Source of the DNA: Brassica napus
Taxonomy: Eukaryota > Streptophyta > Magnoliopsida > Brassicales > Brassicaceae
NCBI RefSeq assembly: GCF_020379485.1
Contig: NC_063444.1
Location: 1,126,652 to 1,190,651 of the forward strand
Direction: 5' to 3'
Length of the DNA: 64,000 nucleotides
The translations under genes were made by a program, and so were the position numbers. Below are positions 44,932 through 56,565 of this stretch, in pieces. Under the pieces are notes generated by a model that made no database searches, was not told the origin of the DNA, and saw only the letters and a list, made by a program, of their open reading frames with translations. Numbering within the stretch: the stretch's first letter is position 1; each line of letters opens with the position of its first letter.

Positions 44932-46083
44932 TAAGAAAATATAATTGTTAGATGTATATGGATTATTTTTATAAAAAATTGGTAATGTATATGGATTTTA
45001 ATATGTAGGTTGTGGGATAGTTTAGGAATTATGTTGTATGTAGGGACTTTGATAAGTCCCTTAGCATTTATAAAACAAAATTTACAGTATACCATCAAGT
45101 TATTCCTTCTATGATTGATGCCAAATGTTATAAATTTGAAGTTTTTGAAAGAGGATCTGAAATTATTAAAGAATAGTGGGGTTGTCTTTGCTTATTCACC
45201 AAAAGATATCATTGGATTCTCGCTGATAGAAACGACGAGAACCTTATCTTCAAATGAGATAGACAGGGCAAAAAGCCATCGTTTGTTAGAACTTTGTAAG
45301 AAAAAAAATAAAAGGAATGGATTGAAAAAAAACTAATACAAAAGGTTAAGGACACGTTTCGTGAACCCACAAAAGAGATTATAATTAATGGTATCACTAT
45401 CTCGACGTCCTTATACAACTCGAGACGTTTCCAGTGAAAAATCTTAGATTAGTTGGACACATGTCCTGCAATAGTTGGCAACAAATAGCCGTTTCTTTAT
45501 GTCCGTCCGTTAGATTCCTTGTGGTTAGACATATTACATGCATGCTATGGTGTGTTCCGGAATATTTTCTTTTGGTTATAGGAACATTATTTCGAAAAGT
45601 TAAATGCTAGTATTAAACTGGTAGATATACATTCGTGTATGGCGTCGAAAAAGTTGAAAAAGCGTCGAAAAAGTTGGTTTGCGTCGTGGGATCTTTTCTT
45701 TTTACATTGGATTATGCGAAAGATCCTTTTTGTTCATTGCTAATTGGCTAGTGTTCTTGTGTTTTGGAATATTTACATCGCCTTTTTTCTTCTAAAAGTC
45801 CCAACTATTATAAAGATATGAATTCACGTACGTAAGTTTTTATTAGTAACAAGCACAGTGGATGAATACTTAATTTTGCTAAGTCTCCGTCGTTTTTCTA
45901 AAAATATATCTCCAAAATGTCTTTATTTATAAGCTTAATGGAAAGAATCAAAGAACAAAAGAAATGACCTCATTTTTGCTTATTTTTAATCAATAGCAAA
46001 ATAAATTTATATTATTCCTCATTTTCTTACTTATGCATGCATGTTTTTCATTTTCCAAAATATATGATCGTGTAGTGTTACTA

Positions 46084-46261
46084 GGACCATTTCCGTTAGC
46101 ACTCTATTTTCTTTTGAGTATTTTTTTAATTCGAATAAAAAATGACATTTTTCTATATTTTATTCTATAATATAGAATCAACTATTTAAACAAAAGTTAT
46201 TATATAATAGAATTACACTATTTTACAGGAAAAAAGAAATATGTTTGGGTTGGAGATGCCC
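46084..46261. mobile_element. Tourist-like MITE, second copy of the GGNCATCTCCAA family
   Basis: The left end GGACCATTTCCGTTAGCA pairs with the right end (reverse complement GGGCATCTCCAACCCAAACA). The flanking triplets are CTA and TAA, so the target-site duplication is imperfect. Central palindromic AT-rich motifs (ATAGAATCAACT...ATAATAGAATTACAC) resemble the element at 44.7 kb. Confidence 0.62.
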
Positions 46262-47250
46262 TAATGAAAATGGCTATAGTTATTTGCATAGTATCGACTA
46301 TTGTGACACTATGATACAATTTCGTTTGAAGAAACAGCATCCATACCAAAATGTATAACTTGTTTATGCCTACCCAAATAAAATGCTGCAGAAAAGCACC
46401 ATCAAGTTTATAGTACTAAATACTATGGTTACGTGATATCTTTAGACTATAGCTCAATGTGAATGTAAATGGACATTGCGTATAGTTAAAAAGACTATGC
46501 CGAGTTCTTTTGACCACTTTACTTTTCTTGCACCGATATGTGTCGGTTTCTAACACATTGTTTGGTATAATCCTTGTTTCAATAATAACGATAAAACGAA
46601 ACAAAAGGTTTTCGTATAAACTAAAATGGATATATTATACCAAATATTATTTATAAGGTTGTTGACTTATGTAGTATAGTTATATAATATATATAGTGGC
46701 GCAAATTGCAAAGCACGAATCTATGTATCATCCTACTTATATAGTGCGTTTGTCAATTTAAGAAAAATCGTGTGAACAGAATTGCTGATTTAGTCTAAAA
46801 TATTATATAACGAACGTTTATATTCCATTAAATTGTGTTTCAGTATAAAGCTATGTTGAGATGGAAATGAGTACGAACTTAATTAAGTTCTATGTTCAAT
46901 AGTTCATGTTCAATCAAATTTGCGTTGAACAGACTTTTATATTATCAATACTTAGTCTAGCATTTGGCTGACTATATAACTCTAAATCTTAGAATGCATG
47001 TGAAATGTGAAACATTTGGCTGATAATTTCTTTTTTTTTCAGATGTTTTCACATTCCTTTGTTTTTTCTTTGTGACGACTATATAATAAATGTTTGCAAA
47101 CTGCAAACAATAATCATATGTTACTTTTCTATTTTTAATTAAAAGACAAATTGCTCTTACATATTTACATAATTTGAAAAATCAAAAGCCATGTTTATAT
47201 TTTTTATAAATATATAAACGTAAATCCAAACATAGGCGTAAAAGCATAGA

Positions 47251-47459
47251 CGAATTATGCAGATTTATGGAAAAAAAACATACATGAGATCTTCGGCATG
47301 TCGCAAAGAGTACCGTCAGGCATAGATGTCATAAGACGGCTCAGGATGATGCAATCAGGCGTGAATCTTCATGAAACAGATAAAATTGGCGGCCATAGAA
47401 TCGTCTTGTAATATTTCTCATAGTTTGTAATATAGCATAATTAACCATCGACAAAAAAA
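47251..47459 (+). mobile_element. 5'-truncated SINE, sibling of 3186-3508
   Basis: It shares GAATTATGCAGA, AGATCTTC.GCATG, CAAAGAGTACCGTCAGG, CAGGATGATGCA and GTAATATTTCTCATA with the minus-strand SINE at 3.2-3.5 kb, and ends in GACAAAAAAA. The tRNA-like head with A and B boxes is missing, so it was probably truncated at insertion. Candidate duplications built on CGTAAAAG lie near each end, but they do not abut the element cleanly. Confidence 0.75.
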
Positions 47460-48341
47460 TAGACGTACGTAAAAGATGTATATCCACTTTCCAATTGTTT
47501 TATTTTTCTGGTCAAACTCATTTTGCTAAATCAAACACAAAACATAAATGATAGATACAAACCTAATAAAAACGGATGATCATTATATAAAACATAGTAG
47601 ATTTAGTATATGAAACTCCTTGTTCCACAAGAAAAACCCAAAAAATTCCACAAGAAAAACCCAAAAAAGAAAGATCTCACACATTTAAGATATGTCCAAA
47701 TAATTTATTACCATTTTAACTAATAATAATAATAATTATATATATATTATATAATTTAATATTTCTAACTTCAAATTTTGATTAAAAATAATAAGTATCC
47801 ACCATCTTGTTACAAAAACTGAACTTATTTCAACACATAAACTTCTATAATTTTCAACATTTATAAAGATATACAGTAACTGATATATATATATATATAT
47901 ATTTAGAAAACATATATTCAGTGGAAGAACCTCAACCATCATTTGTGCATAAAATAGTATAGAACTATTCAGTCTTTCACAATACCACATTTCTTTTTAT
48001 AATCCAGAAAACATTAAATACAGGATATAGAATATGAGAATCTTGATTGAATGGCAAGCAGTAATACCAAAAACAATAACAAGTTTCCCAAAAATGGATA
48101 TTGTGTATTTTTACAAATTAAAGAAAAAAAGGAAACAAATCAAATAAAAATGAGCAAGAGAATAAAAAATATAGAATAAGTGAGTGTAACGATTCGCCGC
48201 GTGTGTACAAAAAGATTCTTTGTTCCAATCTTAATTAAACCAAATTTACACAAACACCCTCGAGATTCCACTTAATTACAGCGGCTGCGGTTCACCGCGT
48301 CCTTCATCTTCTTCCCCCAATACCTTTTCTTCCTTCTTCTT

Positions 48342-48350
48342 TATAAATAA
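48342..48350 (+). promoter_or_regulatory. TATA box of the UIF1-like gene
   Basis: TATAAATAA lies 52 bases before the start codon, followed by a pyrimidine-rich TCTCTCTCGCAGCTTC segment where transcription probably begins. The 5' leader would then be very short. Confidence 0.55.
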
Positions 48351-48401
48351 ACGTCTCTCTCGCAGCTTCTTTGTCTATCTTATTGTTTTTTTATTTCTTC
48401 G

Positions 48402-49709
48402 ATGGTTCAGACAGGTACAGATAAGATGGGTCTTAATTTGAATCTGTCCATGTACTCTCTAGCAAAACCCTTGTCTCAATTTCTCGACGAAGTGTCGAGG
48501 ATCAAAGATTATGATTCGAAGCTGTCTGAAATCGATGGGTATGTCGGAAAATTAGAGGAAGAGAGGAAAAAGATCGATGTTTTTAAACGGGAACTACCTC
48601 TATGCATGCTCCTATTGAACGAAGGTATACTGATTCTCAATTGTTTTCAATCGATTTGTGTTTTTGATATTGAAGAAATGGGTTTCTACGTGTAGCGATT
48701 GAGACGTTAAAGGAAGAGGCTTCATCATCAGTGGTGATGGCATCAGATGGTAAATTAGATGTGGGTGAAGGGGCAAAAGTGGAAAGTGATAATAAGAAGA
48801 ACTGGATGAGCTCTGCCCAGTTATGGATCTCCAACCCTAACTCCCAATTGCAATCGGTAAAAAAAAAACCAAACCTTTTGATGTTCTGTTTTGTGGTCTT
48901 AACCTTTGATCATTTGTGAACAGACAAACGAAAAAGAAGATCGGTCTGTGACTCATAAGCCTATTCAGGGAGGGGCATTTACGTCATTTAACCTTCCTCC
49001 AGCTCCTCTGTCTCTCAGGACTCCAACATCAGAGATACTTATGGATTATAATCATCAGTTCAGCAAACCTATGCAGAGCCTTCACAGTCAGAAGAAAGAG
49101 CAGAGAAGGAGATGGTCACAGGAGCTTCACCGTAAGTTCGTTGATGCTCTTCATAGCCTTGGAGGGTCACAAGGTTAGTACTTATACCTTAAAAAAAGAA
49201 GCCAGCTTTGTTGTTGAATTTTAGATTGGTTGTACTGAGATTATGTTTTTTTTATGTTTGTTGATGTGAGACCAGTGGCAACACCAAAGCAGATTAGAGA
49301 TATGATGAAGGTTGATGGTTTAACCAATGATGAAGTCAAGAGCCATTTACAAGTACAAAATCTCTCATCTTTTTTTTTTTTTTGACAAACTTAGTACTTT
49401 GGTATGTGAATGAATGATTGTGACAGTTTGTGAAATGATATTTTATTGCAGAAGTATAGAATGCATATCCGGAAGCATCCAGCAAAGACTTTGTCATCCT
49501 CGGATCAGCCTGTTGTGTTAGATAAAGAAACTCAAAGCTTGATAAGTTTGACGAGGTCTGATTCACCACAAAGTCCGCTTATTGATGGAGGTTTGTTCAG
49601 TAATAATGGACATAGCTCAGAGGAGGCAGAGGATGAAGAGAAATCTGATGGACGTAGCTGGAGAAGTGTTTCAAATAAGAAGAAACAAGGGTTGGATCTT
49701 GAGCTTTGA
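48402..49709 (+). CDS. UIF1: GARP (Myb-like) transcriptional repressor, UIF1/HHO5-like
   Basis: Five exons (48402-48624, 48696-48856, 48924-49173, 49276-49352, 49452-49709) give 322 residues. The N-terminal helical domain ([20 protein letters not shown], then [20 protein letters not shown]) is the hydrophobic globular region typical of the HRS1/HHO family. The GARP DNA-binding domain spans about 205-265 ([20 protein letters not shown], then [14 protein letters not shown]). Two EAR-type repression motifs are visible: LNLNL at residues of about 9-13 and LDLEL at the extreme C-terminus. Relatives regulate phosphate/nitrate responses, and this member (At4g37180) interacts with ULTRAPETALA1 in flower meristems. 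It is nuclear. The start is fixed by the TATA box and conserved MGLNLNL region just downstream. Confidence 0.92.
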
Positions 49710-51140
49710 AGACCAATCATAATACTATGCATAGATAAAAGTTACCAACTTATGTTGTTATATGCTCAAAAAACTTGAAAAAGTTTGCTCGGGAGTTTTG
49801 TAGATGTAAAACATGAGAGAAGGGAATATAGATAGAGAGAAGAGATCAAACTCTTCAGGTTTGTGTTATTTTTTTTTTTTACTTTATAAAAAAAAATTCT
49901 CATAAATCAAAAATTTTGTTCTTTTTGTTGTCTGAATGTACAAGTCCTTTTCTTGTTTTACCGTCGGTAAGCAGGTAAACAGCAACCTTGTCGGTGTAAG
50001 ACATGGTTTTCTTCAATCTACCTAATATGAAGAATGATTATGGAAAAAGAAGAAAGAATCTTTTATTGTCAAAAAGACAAAAATCGTAGGATAAAAGATA
50101 AGATTTTTTTTTTTCTTAAAATTGACAACAAGATAACGATTTGAGATTTTTTTTTTCTTTGTTGAAGTAATGAGATAGAAAAAATTGATTCACGGATATG
50201 AATTATTAATCGATATGATTTTTTAATCCACGAGATTTGCATGTTTGGTAGCTTCTTTGTCTTCGACATCATTGTCTTTGAATTTCATATAATTTTAAAA
50301 ACTATGTGGTTTAACTCACAAACCGGTGTAGCCACCTGGTTCTTCGGAAAATTGATTTTGATTCAATCATGAGGTTTTTTTATGGGCTGTGGGCCAAGCA
50401 GGCCACATCTTCACCTTCATCAATATTCACATAGATCGGCTAAGGCTTTAAGCAACTACCGGGGATCTCCGTGAGTCTCAAATGACTTTTAACATTTTAA
50501 TAGTATACCACTCATAACTTGACAAATGTTATATATACAGTTTTAATATATTTATATGAATATTTAAATTTTATAATCTGGTATATTTGTAGATGATGAT
50601 TTTGTATCATAAAAAAAAAGGAAATTTGTAACTAACAAAGATGATTTGAAAAAATTATAGACTATTAAAATTTGTGAAATTATCTGGGTTAAATAATAAG
50701 ATAATTAAAAATCTAGGAAGAATTTAAAAAAGTTTAAAATAAATGATGAAGTGTCAATTTTTGGTGCACCATTTTATTTAGATGATTTCATGAGAAGGGA
50801 GAAAATTAAATTTTATATATGTGGATACCAATAATATGGTATATTTATAGATGATAATTTTTCATCACCAAAAAAAAGAGTTTTTTTTAGTTAAAAATGA
50901 TTAGAAAGAAATTATTGACTATTAGATGGTCTATTAAAGTATTTGGATGATGAATAAGATTATTTAAAAAATAAAAAATATAAAAAATCTTAAAATTTTG
51001 TGATAATGTGTGAAGTTTTGCATGAGTATATATATATATATAGACTGTGAGAGGCTCCATAAGAAACCCACCATCATGCATTGTTGTGGGTGCCCTAAAG
51101 AGTTTGAGCTTTTGCTAGTTTCACCCGACTCAGAGAAGCA
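49710..51140. other. Intergenic region between UIF1 and the Misato relic
   Basis: AT-rich DNA, no supported gene. TGGGCTGTGGGCCAAGCAGG at about 50,382-50,401 is a GC-rich promoter-type motif cluster. A motif AAATTAAA...TATGTGG near 50,800 and AGATGATAATTTTTCATCA repeats (50,592 and 50,850) suggest a small tandem duplication. Confidence 0.45.
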
Positions 51141-52320
51141 ATGAGAAGAGAAATCGTGACGATTCAAGTTGGAGAGTTCGCAAACTTCATCGGTTCTCAT
51201 TTCTGGAACTTCCAGGTTAGTTGAACCAAATGATCTCGATTATCAAATTTAAGGTTGAGAACTTTTTGCTATTCATTGTGTGTAGGATGAATTGCTTGCA
51301 TTGGCGAGTGACCCCGAAAGCGATCCAATCTTCCCAAACCATAATCTTGACATGGACGTCCTCTACCGCTCCGGTGAGAACCAGCAGGGAGTTTCTACAT
51401 ACACTCCTCGTCTGCTTTCAGTCAACTTCGAAGGTATTAATTATTAAACTAGATGATTCCTTTTGGTACAAGATTTCATTTGCTAAATTGCAACTTTTAA
51501 GATATACATCCTCTTTTATGCAGTTATTTTTATAGAATTTCATTTGCTTGGTTTTATTTTTACTGTTATTTAACTCCATTTATACAGTTACTTAGTGCAA
51601 GCAAGGTTTTGGATTTGACTATATGAATGGTTGTTTCAAAGATTTAAATATCACTAGGCAGTGGTCAAGCGCCTTATAGAGGATTATTGTTTAGACGTAC
51701 GCCTAAGCAAATACCCGATTTGTCGACTAAGCAGACGCCTAGACCGATTTTTAGAACACTATGTACATGCATGTTTTTAGTTTTTTTTTTTCCGTCTGAA
51801 ACATTTTCACCGTTGAGGGGGTCACTAGGCTCCATGCGCTCAAGCGGTACCCTCTACAACGAAGGTTCTTCATCAATATCAAATTCTTCTAAAACCTGGT
51901 CAGAGAATGCTAATTCTTTTTTTTGGAAATTCAATTTTTTTTTGGAAATTCAATCTCTGTTTCACAATCTATCAGCCTCTCCCTCTGCCTTTACCGTTTC
52001 CTTCTATATTTGGAAACCTTGTTGGGAGGAGGGGTGAGATCTTGAGCACTCCGGGGTCGGATTCTATGTACAGAGGCTCACTTGATGTTCACTCCTTACC
52101 AGTAGCTACAAGATGGAGACCCTCGAGCGTGATTTTGCCGTTCTTGGAGAGTAGATTGGGGAATCTGGAGAGGCTTGGGATCCAAAGGGGAGCCATGGGA
52201 TCATATGTGGCAAGGAAGTGGGGATTTGGGGAAGAAGAGCTTCAGGATATGAGGGAGAATCTGTCAAACATGGTATCTAAGCTGAGTCCTCATCACTCTT
52301 CGGATTCAGATTCAGATTAG
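51141..52320 (+). pseudogene. Misato/DML1-like gene with the tubulin/FtsZ core deleted
   Basis: Exon 1 (51141-51215, MRREIVTIQVGEFANFIGSH) and exon 2 (51286-51433, DELLALASDPESDPIFPNHN, then TYTPRLLSVNFEG) are normal for the plant Misato homologue (At4g37190, about 560 residues, misato segment II plus tubulin-like fold). The next coding piece (SLGSMRSSGTLYNEGSSS, about 51,822-51,912) then jumps to the C-terminal piece PLPLPFPSIFGNLVGRRGEI and on to DSDSD with the stop at 52,320. Some 350 residues of the central GTPase-like fold are lost. The two sides are in different frames, and the piece after exon 2 does not splice in frame. A duplicated TTTTGGAAATTCAAT lies at the scar (51,918-51,954). 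The gene is almost certainly dead. Confidence 0.85.
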
Positions 52321-52436
52321 AGTTTTAAAGTTATGTCTTAAAACGAAACCAAACATACCAAACATTTAGTTACAATTGATCAAATATGAACCATTGCTAC
52401 TTTTGTGCACTATATGATTGTGTTGCCTCTCTCTCT

Positions 52437-53848
52437 CTATCCATGGCTTAAGGGATCAGTGACCTGATGCACCTTACGGGCCTCGGCGCTACTGTACTGT
52501 CCCACAGCTCGAGCATGCGGAATTGATTGCTTCCCGGCTGCAAGGGCGTTGACATTCTCAACTAGATACTGTCTCGGGAGCCTTCCCACCACATTACCTT
52601 CCTCGTTGCCTTGTCTATCGAGGAATGCAAAATGAGGAATGCCTTCAACACCAAACTCGTCCAGCTCTTGCTCCCATTTCGTGTTGTCCACATTTAGCAT
52701 CACAAAGTTAACCTTGTCCCTACAAAAAAACACAACACCACAATGAAACTTAAACAAAGCACATAGACAAAAGGGCCTATAAAATGTTAAAATAACTCGA
52801 ACTTAATGGTTCTCCTCTGCAACTAGAATCTTGAAAGCTTTAGCTTGTTCAATAACATCTAAAAGTTCCAAATCCATTCCTCAACAAGTTCCCATATATA
52901 TTAAACAACAACGCAAGAGTGGATCTACTCTGCAACCAGAATCTTGAAAGCTTGTTGTTAATTAGCTTCTACAATAGCCAAATCTATTCCTAGAGAAGTT
53001 TCTTAATCCATTATACCAAAGCAACACAAGGCAATAAGAATCTGCAAAGCTCTAACTTGCTCAGCTTCATTCCCCAAACAAGTTTCCTAACCCACTGGAC
53101 TAACACAGGATCAACAAGTACTTCTGCAACTAGAAAGCTCCAGCTTATTGTTCATATCTATATTTAAAGGCTTCATTTTTAAAGAAGAATGTGATCATAC
53201 ACACACACACATATAAAAAGAGCATTTACTTGTATTGCTGCTCGATTTTGTAAACATCAGGGGCAAGTTCACGACAAACCTCACACCAATCAGCATAGAA
53301 CTCAACCACTGTCGGCTTCCCATTCGACAAAGCCTAACAAAAAAAAGAAATCATTAAAGCATTTCGTATAAAGCTCAATCTATAAGACCAACATGATAAA
53401 GAGTCCAACCTCCTCGTAAGGCAACGCTGAAGCGGTTAAATCCTTCAAGGAGATCCCAAAATCAAGCCTTGTCGATAGAAACAAGGCCAAAGCCGCAACA
53501 ACAGAAGCAACAGCGACTCTTCTATTAACATCCCTGTTTGGTGATTCAGGAAACCCAGAAGAAGCTTCTTTCGTCGCAGGTGAAGTTTCACTAGTTGAGC
53601 CATTATCCACCACCAATTTCTCCTGAATCACAAAAAGAAGATTACTTTAGGTAAATTCACCATCGACCCATATAACAAAATCGAGACTTTTTCACCTGGG
53701 GTTCGGAAGATTCTGGCGTTGCTTGGCAACGAAGAGCACGAACTCGAGAAGGAGCTACTGTTTGAGTTAGGAGAAAAGGTTGAAACTTTCGGTTGATTCC
53801 TTGAGTAGATGATGGAAGGCTTAACGAAAACACTAAGCGAGCTGCCAT
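52437..53848 (-). CDS. HCF164: HCF164, thylakoid thioredoxin-like protein for cytochrome b6f assembly
   Basis: Four exons (53848-53696, 53622-53410, 53333-53230, 52719-52437) give 250 residues. A Ser/Arg-rich plastid transit peptide ([20 protein letters not shown]) comes first. A single membrane span at about 85-101 ([16 protein letters not shown]) places the thioredoxin domain in the thylakoid lumen. The redox centre is WCEVC with Cys139 and Cys142. [10 protein letters not shown] and the tail [20 protein letters not shown] are family-typical. HCF164 passes reducing equivalents, received through CCDA, to apocytochromes so haem can be attached. The first codon is at MAAR; an upstream in-frame Met (53,878) is in the leader. 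Its 3' end meets the Misato relic tail-to-tail 117 bases away. A broken duplicate lies at 7.5-8.1 kb. Confidence 0.94.
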
Positions 53849-54223
53849 CGAGTGAGACAGAGATGACAGAACACACAAAAGGTTTCGACTTTACAAGTCG
53901 ATGATGGCTTCTTCGTCTCTGCGTCTAAAAGCTATTAGCAACCACACATATTAAAAATATGACAAACGACTCGCTGTTCCCGTTAAAACGCATAAAACAT
54001 CATGATGTCAAAAATAGTCCAAAACGACACGCAGTTCTCATTAAAATGCATAAAACATCACATGTCAAAAATAGAAATGTTCATCTTCCTAGATCCATAA
54101 AGAAGAAAGGGTTTTAGCCTTTTAGGGTACTACAAGTAGAGCCATAAACGCTTCCTCTTTCTCAGCTAACGTTCTCGTTTTGATTTCGAACCTACCCAGA
54201 AACCCAATTCTCAAGCTTGAGCC
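53849..54223. promoter_or_regulatory. Shared divergent promoter of HCF164 and NASP, with tandem repeat
   Basis: Only 375 bases separate the two divergent start codons. A repeat of about 55 bases (GCATAAAACATCA..ATGTCAAAAATAG) occurs twice, at about 53,963-54,017 and 54,021-54,074. No clear TATA box is seen. A bidirectional promoter is inferred from spacing alone. Confidence 0.55.
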
Positions 54224-55929
54224 ATGGTTGAAGAAAAAGCACCAGCTTCGGCTTCGGAACTCGAGCAAACCCTAGATCCTAACCAAACCTCGATCGAATC
54301 TGTAGGCACTGAATCCACCTGCAACAACGCGGCAGAGAGTGAGAAGACGCTTGAGTTCGCAGACGAGCTGGCCGAGAAAGGCTCACTCTTTTTGAAAGAG
54401 AGTGACTTTGCTGAAGCTGTCGATTGTTTCAGCCGTGCCCTCGAGATCAGGTTATTCATCATTTCAAGTTTCGATTTTTATTTTTTATTTTGGGTGTTGA
54501 ATTTAACTAATAGATCTGTGTTACTTTTGGTTATGTGTTCAGGGTTGAACATTTTGGTGAGCTTGCGTCTGAGTGCGTTAAGGCTTATTACAGATATGGA
54601 TCTGCTCTTCTGGGGAAGGCTCAGGCTGAAGCTGACCCGCTTGGTAACAACATGCCTAAGAAAGAATCTGAAGCTCAGCAAGAGTCTAGTGGTAAGGATA
54701 TTGCAAACGGTGAGGAGTCTGTTGTGTCTAGTGACTACCCAGAGAAGCAAGAGAGCTCAAGTGGTGGCCATGAAGGTACTCAAATTTTGAGACTTGTCAG
54801 TCACCTATATATAGACTTGTGCTTGCACCTCCATTCACATTAAGCTTATGGATTGTAATGTATTAAGGATTGTGTCTGTAAAATGCTTTTGTAGGTTCTG
54901 ATGGTAAAGAGGATGGTGAAGATTGTCAAGAGGATGACGTATCTGACACCGATGCTGATGAGGATGAGTCTGATTTGGATACGGCATGGAAAATGCTGGA
55001 CATCGCAAGGGCTATTACTGACAAACACTCAACTGACACAATGGAGAAAGTGGATATTCTCTCTGCCCTTGCTGAAATCTCCCTCGAGAGAGGTTTAGTT
55101 TCCTTCTCATTTCACCTCGTAATGTCCCATTTTCTCATTAATGATGGGTTATTGAACAATGCAGAGGACATTGAGTCTTCCTTGAGTGACTACAAGAAAG
55201 CTCTGTCCATCTTAGAGCGATTGGTTGAACCAGACAGTCGACACATAGCCGAACTGTATCCTTTTCTATATTGTTTGTTATTCTTCTTCTGTGCGTTGTG
55301 TTGTATGAACTTAACTTGAACATTTCAGAAACTTCCGCATATGCATCTGTCTAGAGACTGGATGTCAAACTAAGGAAGCAATACCTTACTGTCAGAAGGC
55401 TGTGTTAATCTGCAAAGCTCGGATGGAGAGGCTCAGTAATGAGGTCAAGTGTCCATCTGGATCAGCAACTTCCTCAACTGTCTCTGAGAAAGAAGCTGAG
55501 ATCAGAACCTTATCTGGTCTCGCAGAGGATCTAGAAAAGAAGGCAAGTGGAGCTTAACCATCGTTTGACATTAAAAAACTCATACTAATGTCAACTTTTG
55601 TTTTGCTGCAGCTTGAGGATTTGAAACAACAAGCAGATAACCCAAAGCAACTTCTTGCTGAGCTAATGGCCATGGCATCAGCTAATAAGGCAAGTGCTAG
55701 TGACAAGGCTGTTGCTACTGCTGCCGGTGTAATGAGCTCTTCTCGGATGGGAACTGCGAACACTGGGAAGGACTTAGAGTCGCCTACAGGTTCAGGAGTG
55801 GGAGGGGCATCATCAGGTGTTACTCATTTGGGTGTTGTTGGAAGAGGAGTGAAGCGAGTTTTGTTGAATGCAGAATCAAGTCCATTGAAGAAACAAGCTC
55901 CTGAGTCTTCTGACAAAGCTGATGTGTAA
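54224..55929 (+). CDS. NASP: NASP-type TPR histone chaperone
   Basis: Six exons (54224-54450, 54543-54775, 54895-55092, 55165-55255, 55329-55542, 55612-55929) give 426 residues. TPR motifs (KTLEFADELAEKGSLFLKES, DFAEAVDCFSRALEIR, VEHFGELASECVKAYYRYGS) are interrupted by a long acidic insert (EDGEDCQEDDVSDTDADEDE). TPRs then resume (DIESSLSDYKKALSILERLV, HIAELNFRICICLETGCQTK). A Ser/Gly-rich tail ends with a basic GRGVKRVLLN patch. This is the SHNi-TPR architecture of NASP/Sim3/Hif1 proteins, which escort histone H3 (including CENH3) to the nucleus. It fits At4g37210. Intron 5 has a GC donor (AAG|GCAAGT at 55,543) with an AG acceptor; the frame only closes if this donor is used. Confidence 0.93.
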
Positions 55930-56565
55930 CTCTTCTTGGATTGGAAAAAAAACTTATATTACTACTGAATGTTTAACAGAAGAAACAGAGAAAAACGTTT
56001 TGTTACCTCCCCATGAATCCCTTAAAGACTATATGTTCCAGTTCTGTATTGTAATTTGAGTTCGTTTAATCGTTTTAATCTTTTTTTTTTGGCTTACTAT
56101 TTTTGTTAATCAATCTATTTGTTCTCTCTGAGCCTGTAAATGTTATGGCCTTATGGGTCTCCAAAAGATTATTGATTCCAGATCATTAGTACATGTGGAA
56201 AGCCATCATTTTGTGGTATAGCTGTTTTCACTTTTGGTTTTAATCACAAGCTAATTATTGTGACTAAAAAGACTAATTATTAGTGATTAAGATATCATAT
56301 TTCTAGATCTTGATAATTGCTTGTAACAGCAAGATGATGTTTGGTTAAGAAATAAGAACAAAATCCATAATTAAGCAAAACCATTATGCCTTTTATGAGC
56401 CTTTGACCCCATTGTTGTCACATCTACTTCTGTCTTTCCACCTCTGTCTGAAAAAAGAGAGGACCCTTTCCTCTGTTTTTTTACTTTTGTCATCTATCAA
56501 AGTTCAACTCTGATAGAAGCATGTAAGAATGACAAGGAATAGAAGAGATAACAAAGTCTCAGTTC
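55930..56565. other. Intergenic region upstream of the CASP-like gene
   Basis: AT-rich flank and leader, no recognisable gene. In the Arabidopsis order a COR413-type cold-acclimation gene (At4g37220) would lie hereabouts; none is present. Confidence 0.5.

Larger units (their letters stand above)
44119..48401. other. Gene-poor interval between the PPR gene and UIF1
   Basis: About 4.3 kb of AT-rich DNA with two Tourist-like MITEs (44,699-44,931 and 46,084-46,261) and a truncated SINE (47,251-47,459). A short open frame at 45,115-45,336 contains VVFAYSPKDIIGF, faintly like the linker before reverse transcriptase in gypsy elements, but it is too weak to call. A 20-base duplication (TTCCACAAGAAAAACCCAAA) sits near 47,625-47,665. 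Confidence 0.5.

Noticed and set aside
45115..45336. 73-codon frame with VVFAYSPKDIIGF, considered as a gypsy retrotransposon piece
   Set aside because: The similarity is one short motif and there is no supporting RT, RNase H or integrase nearby.
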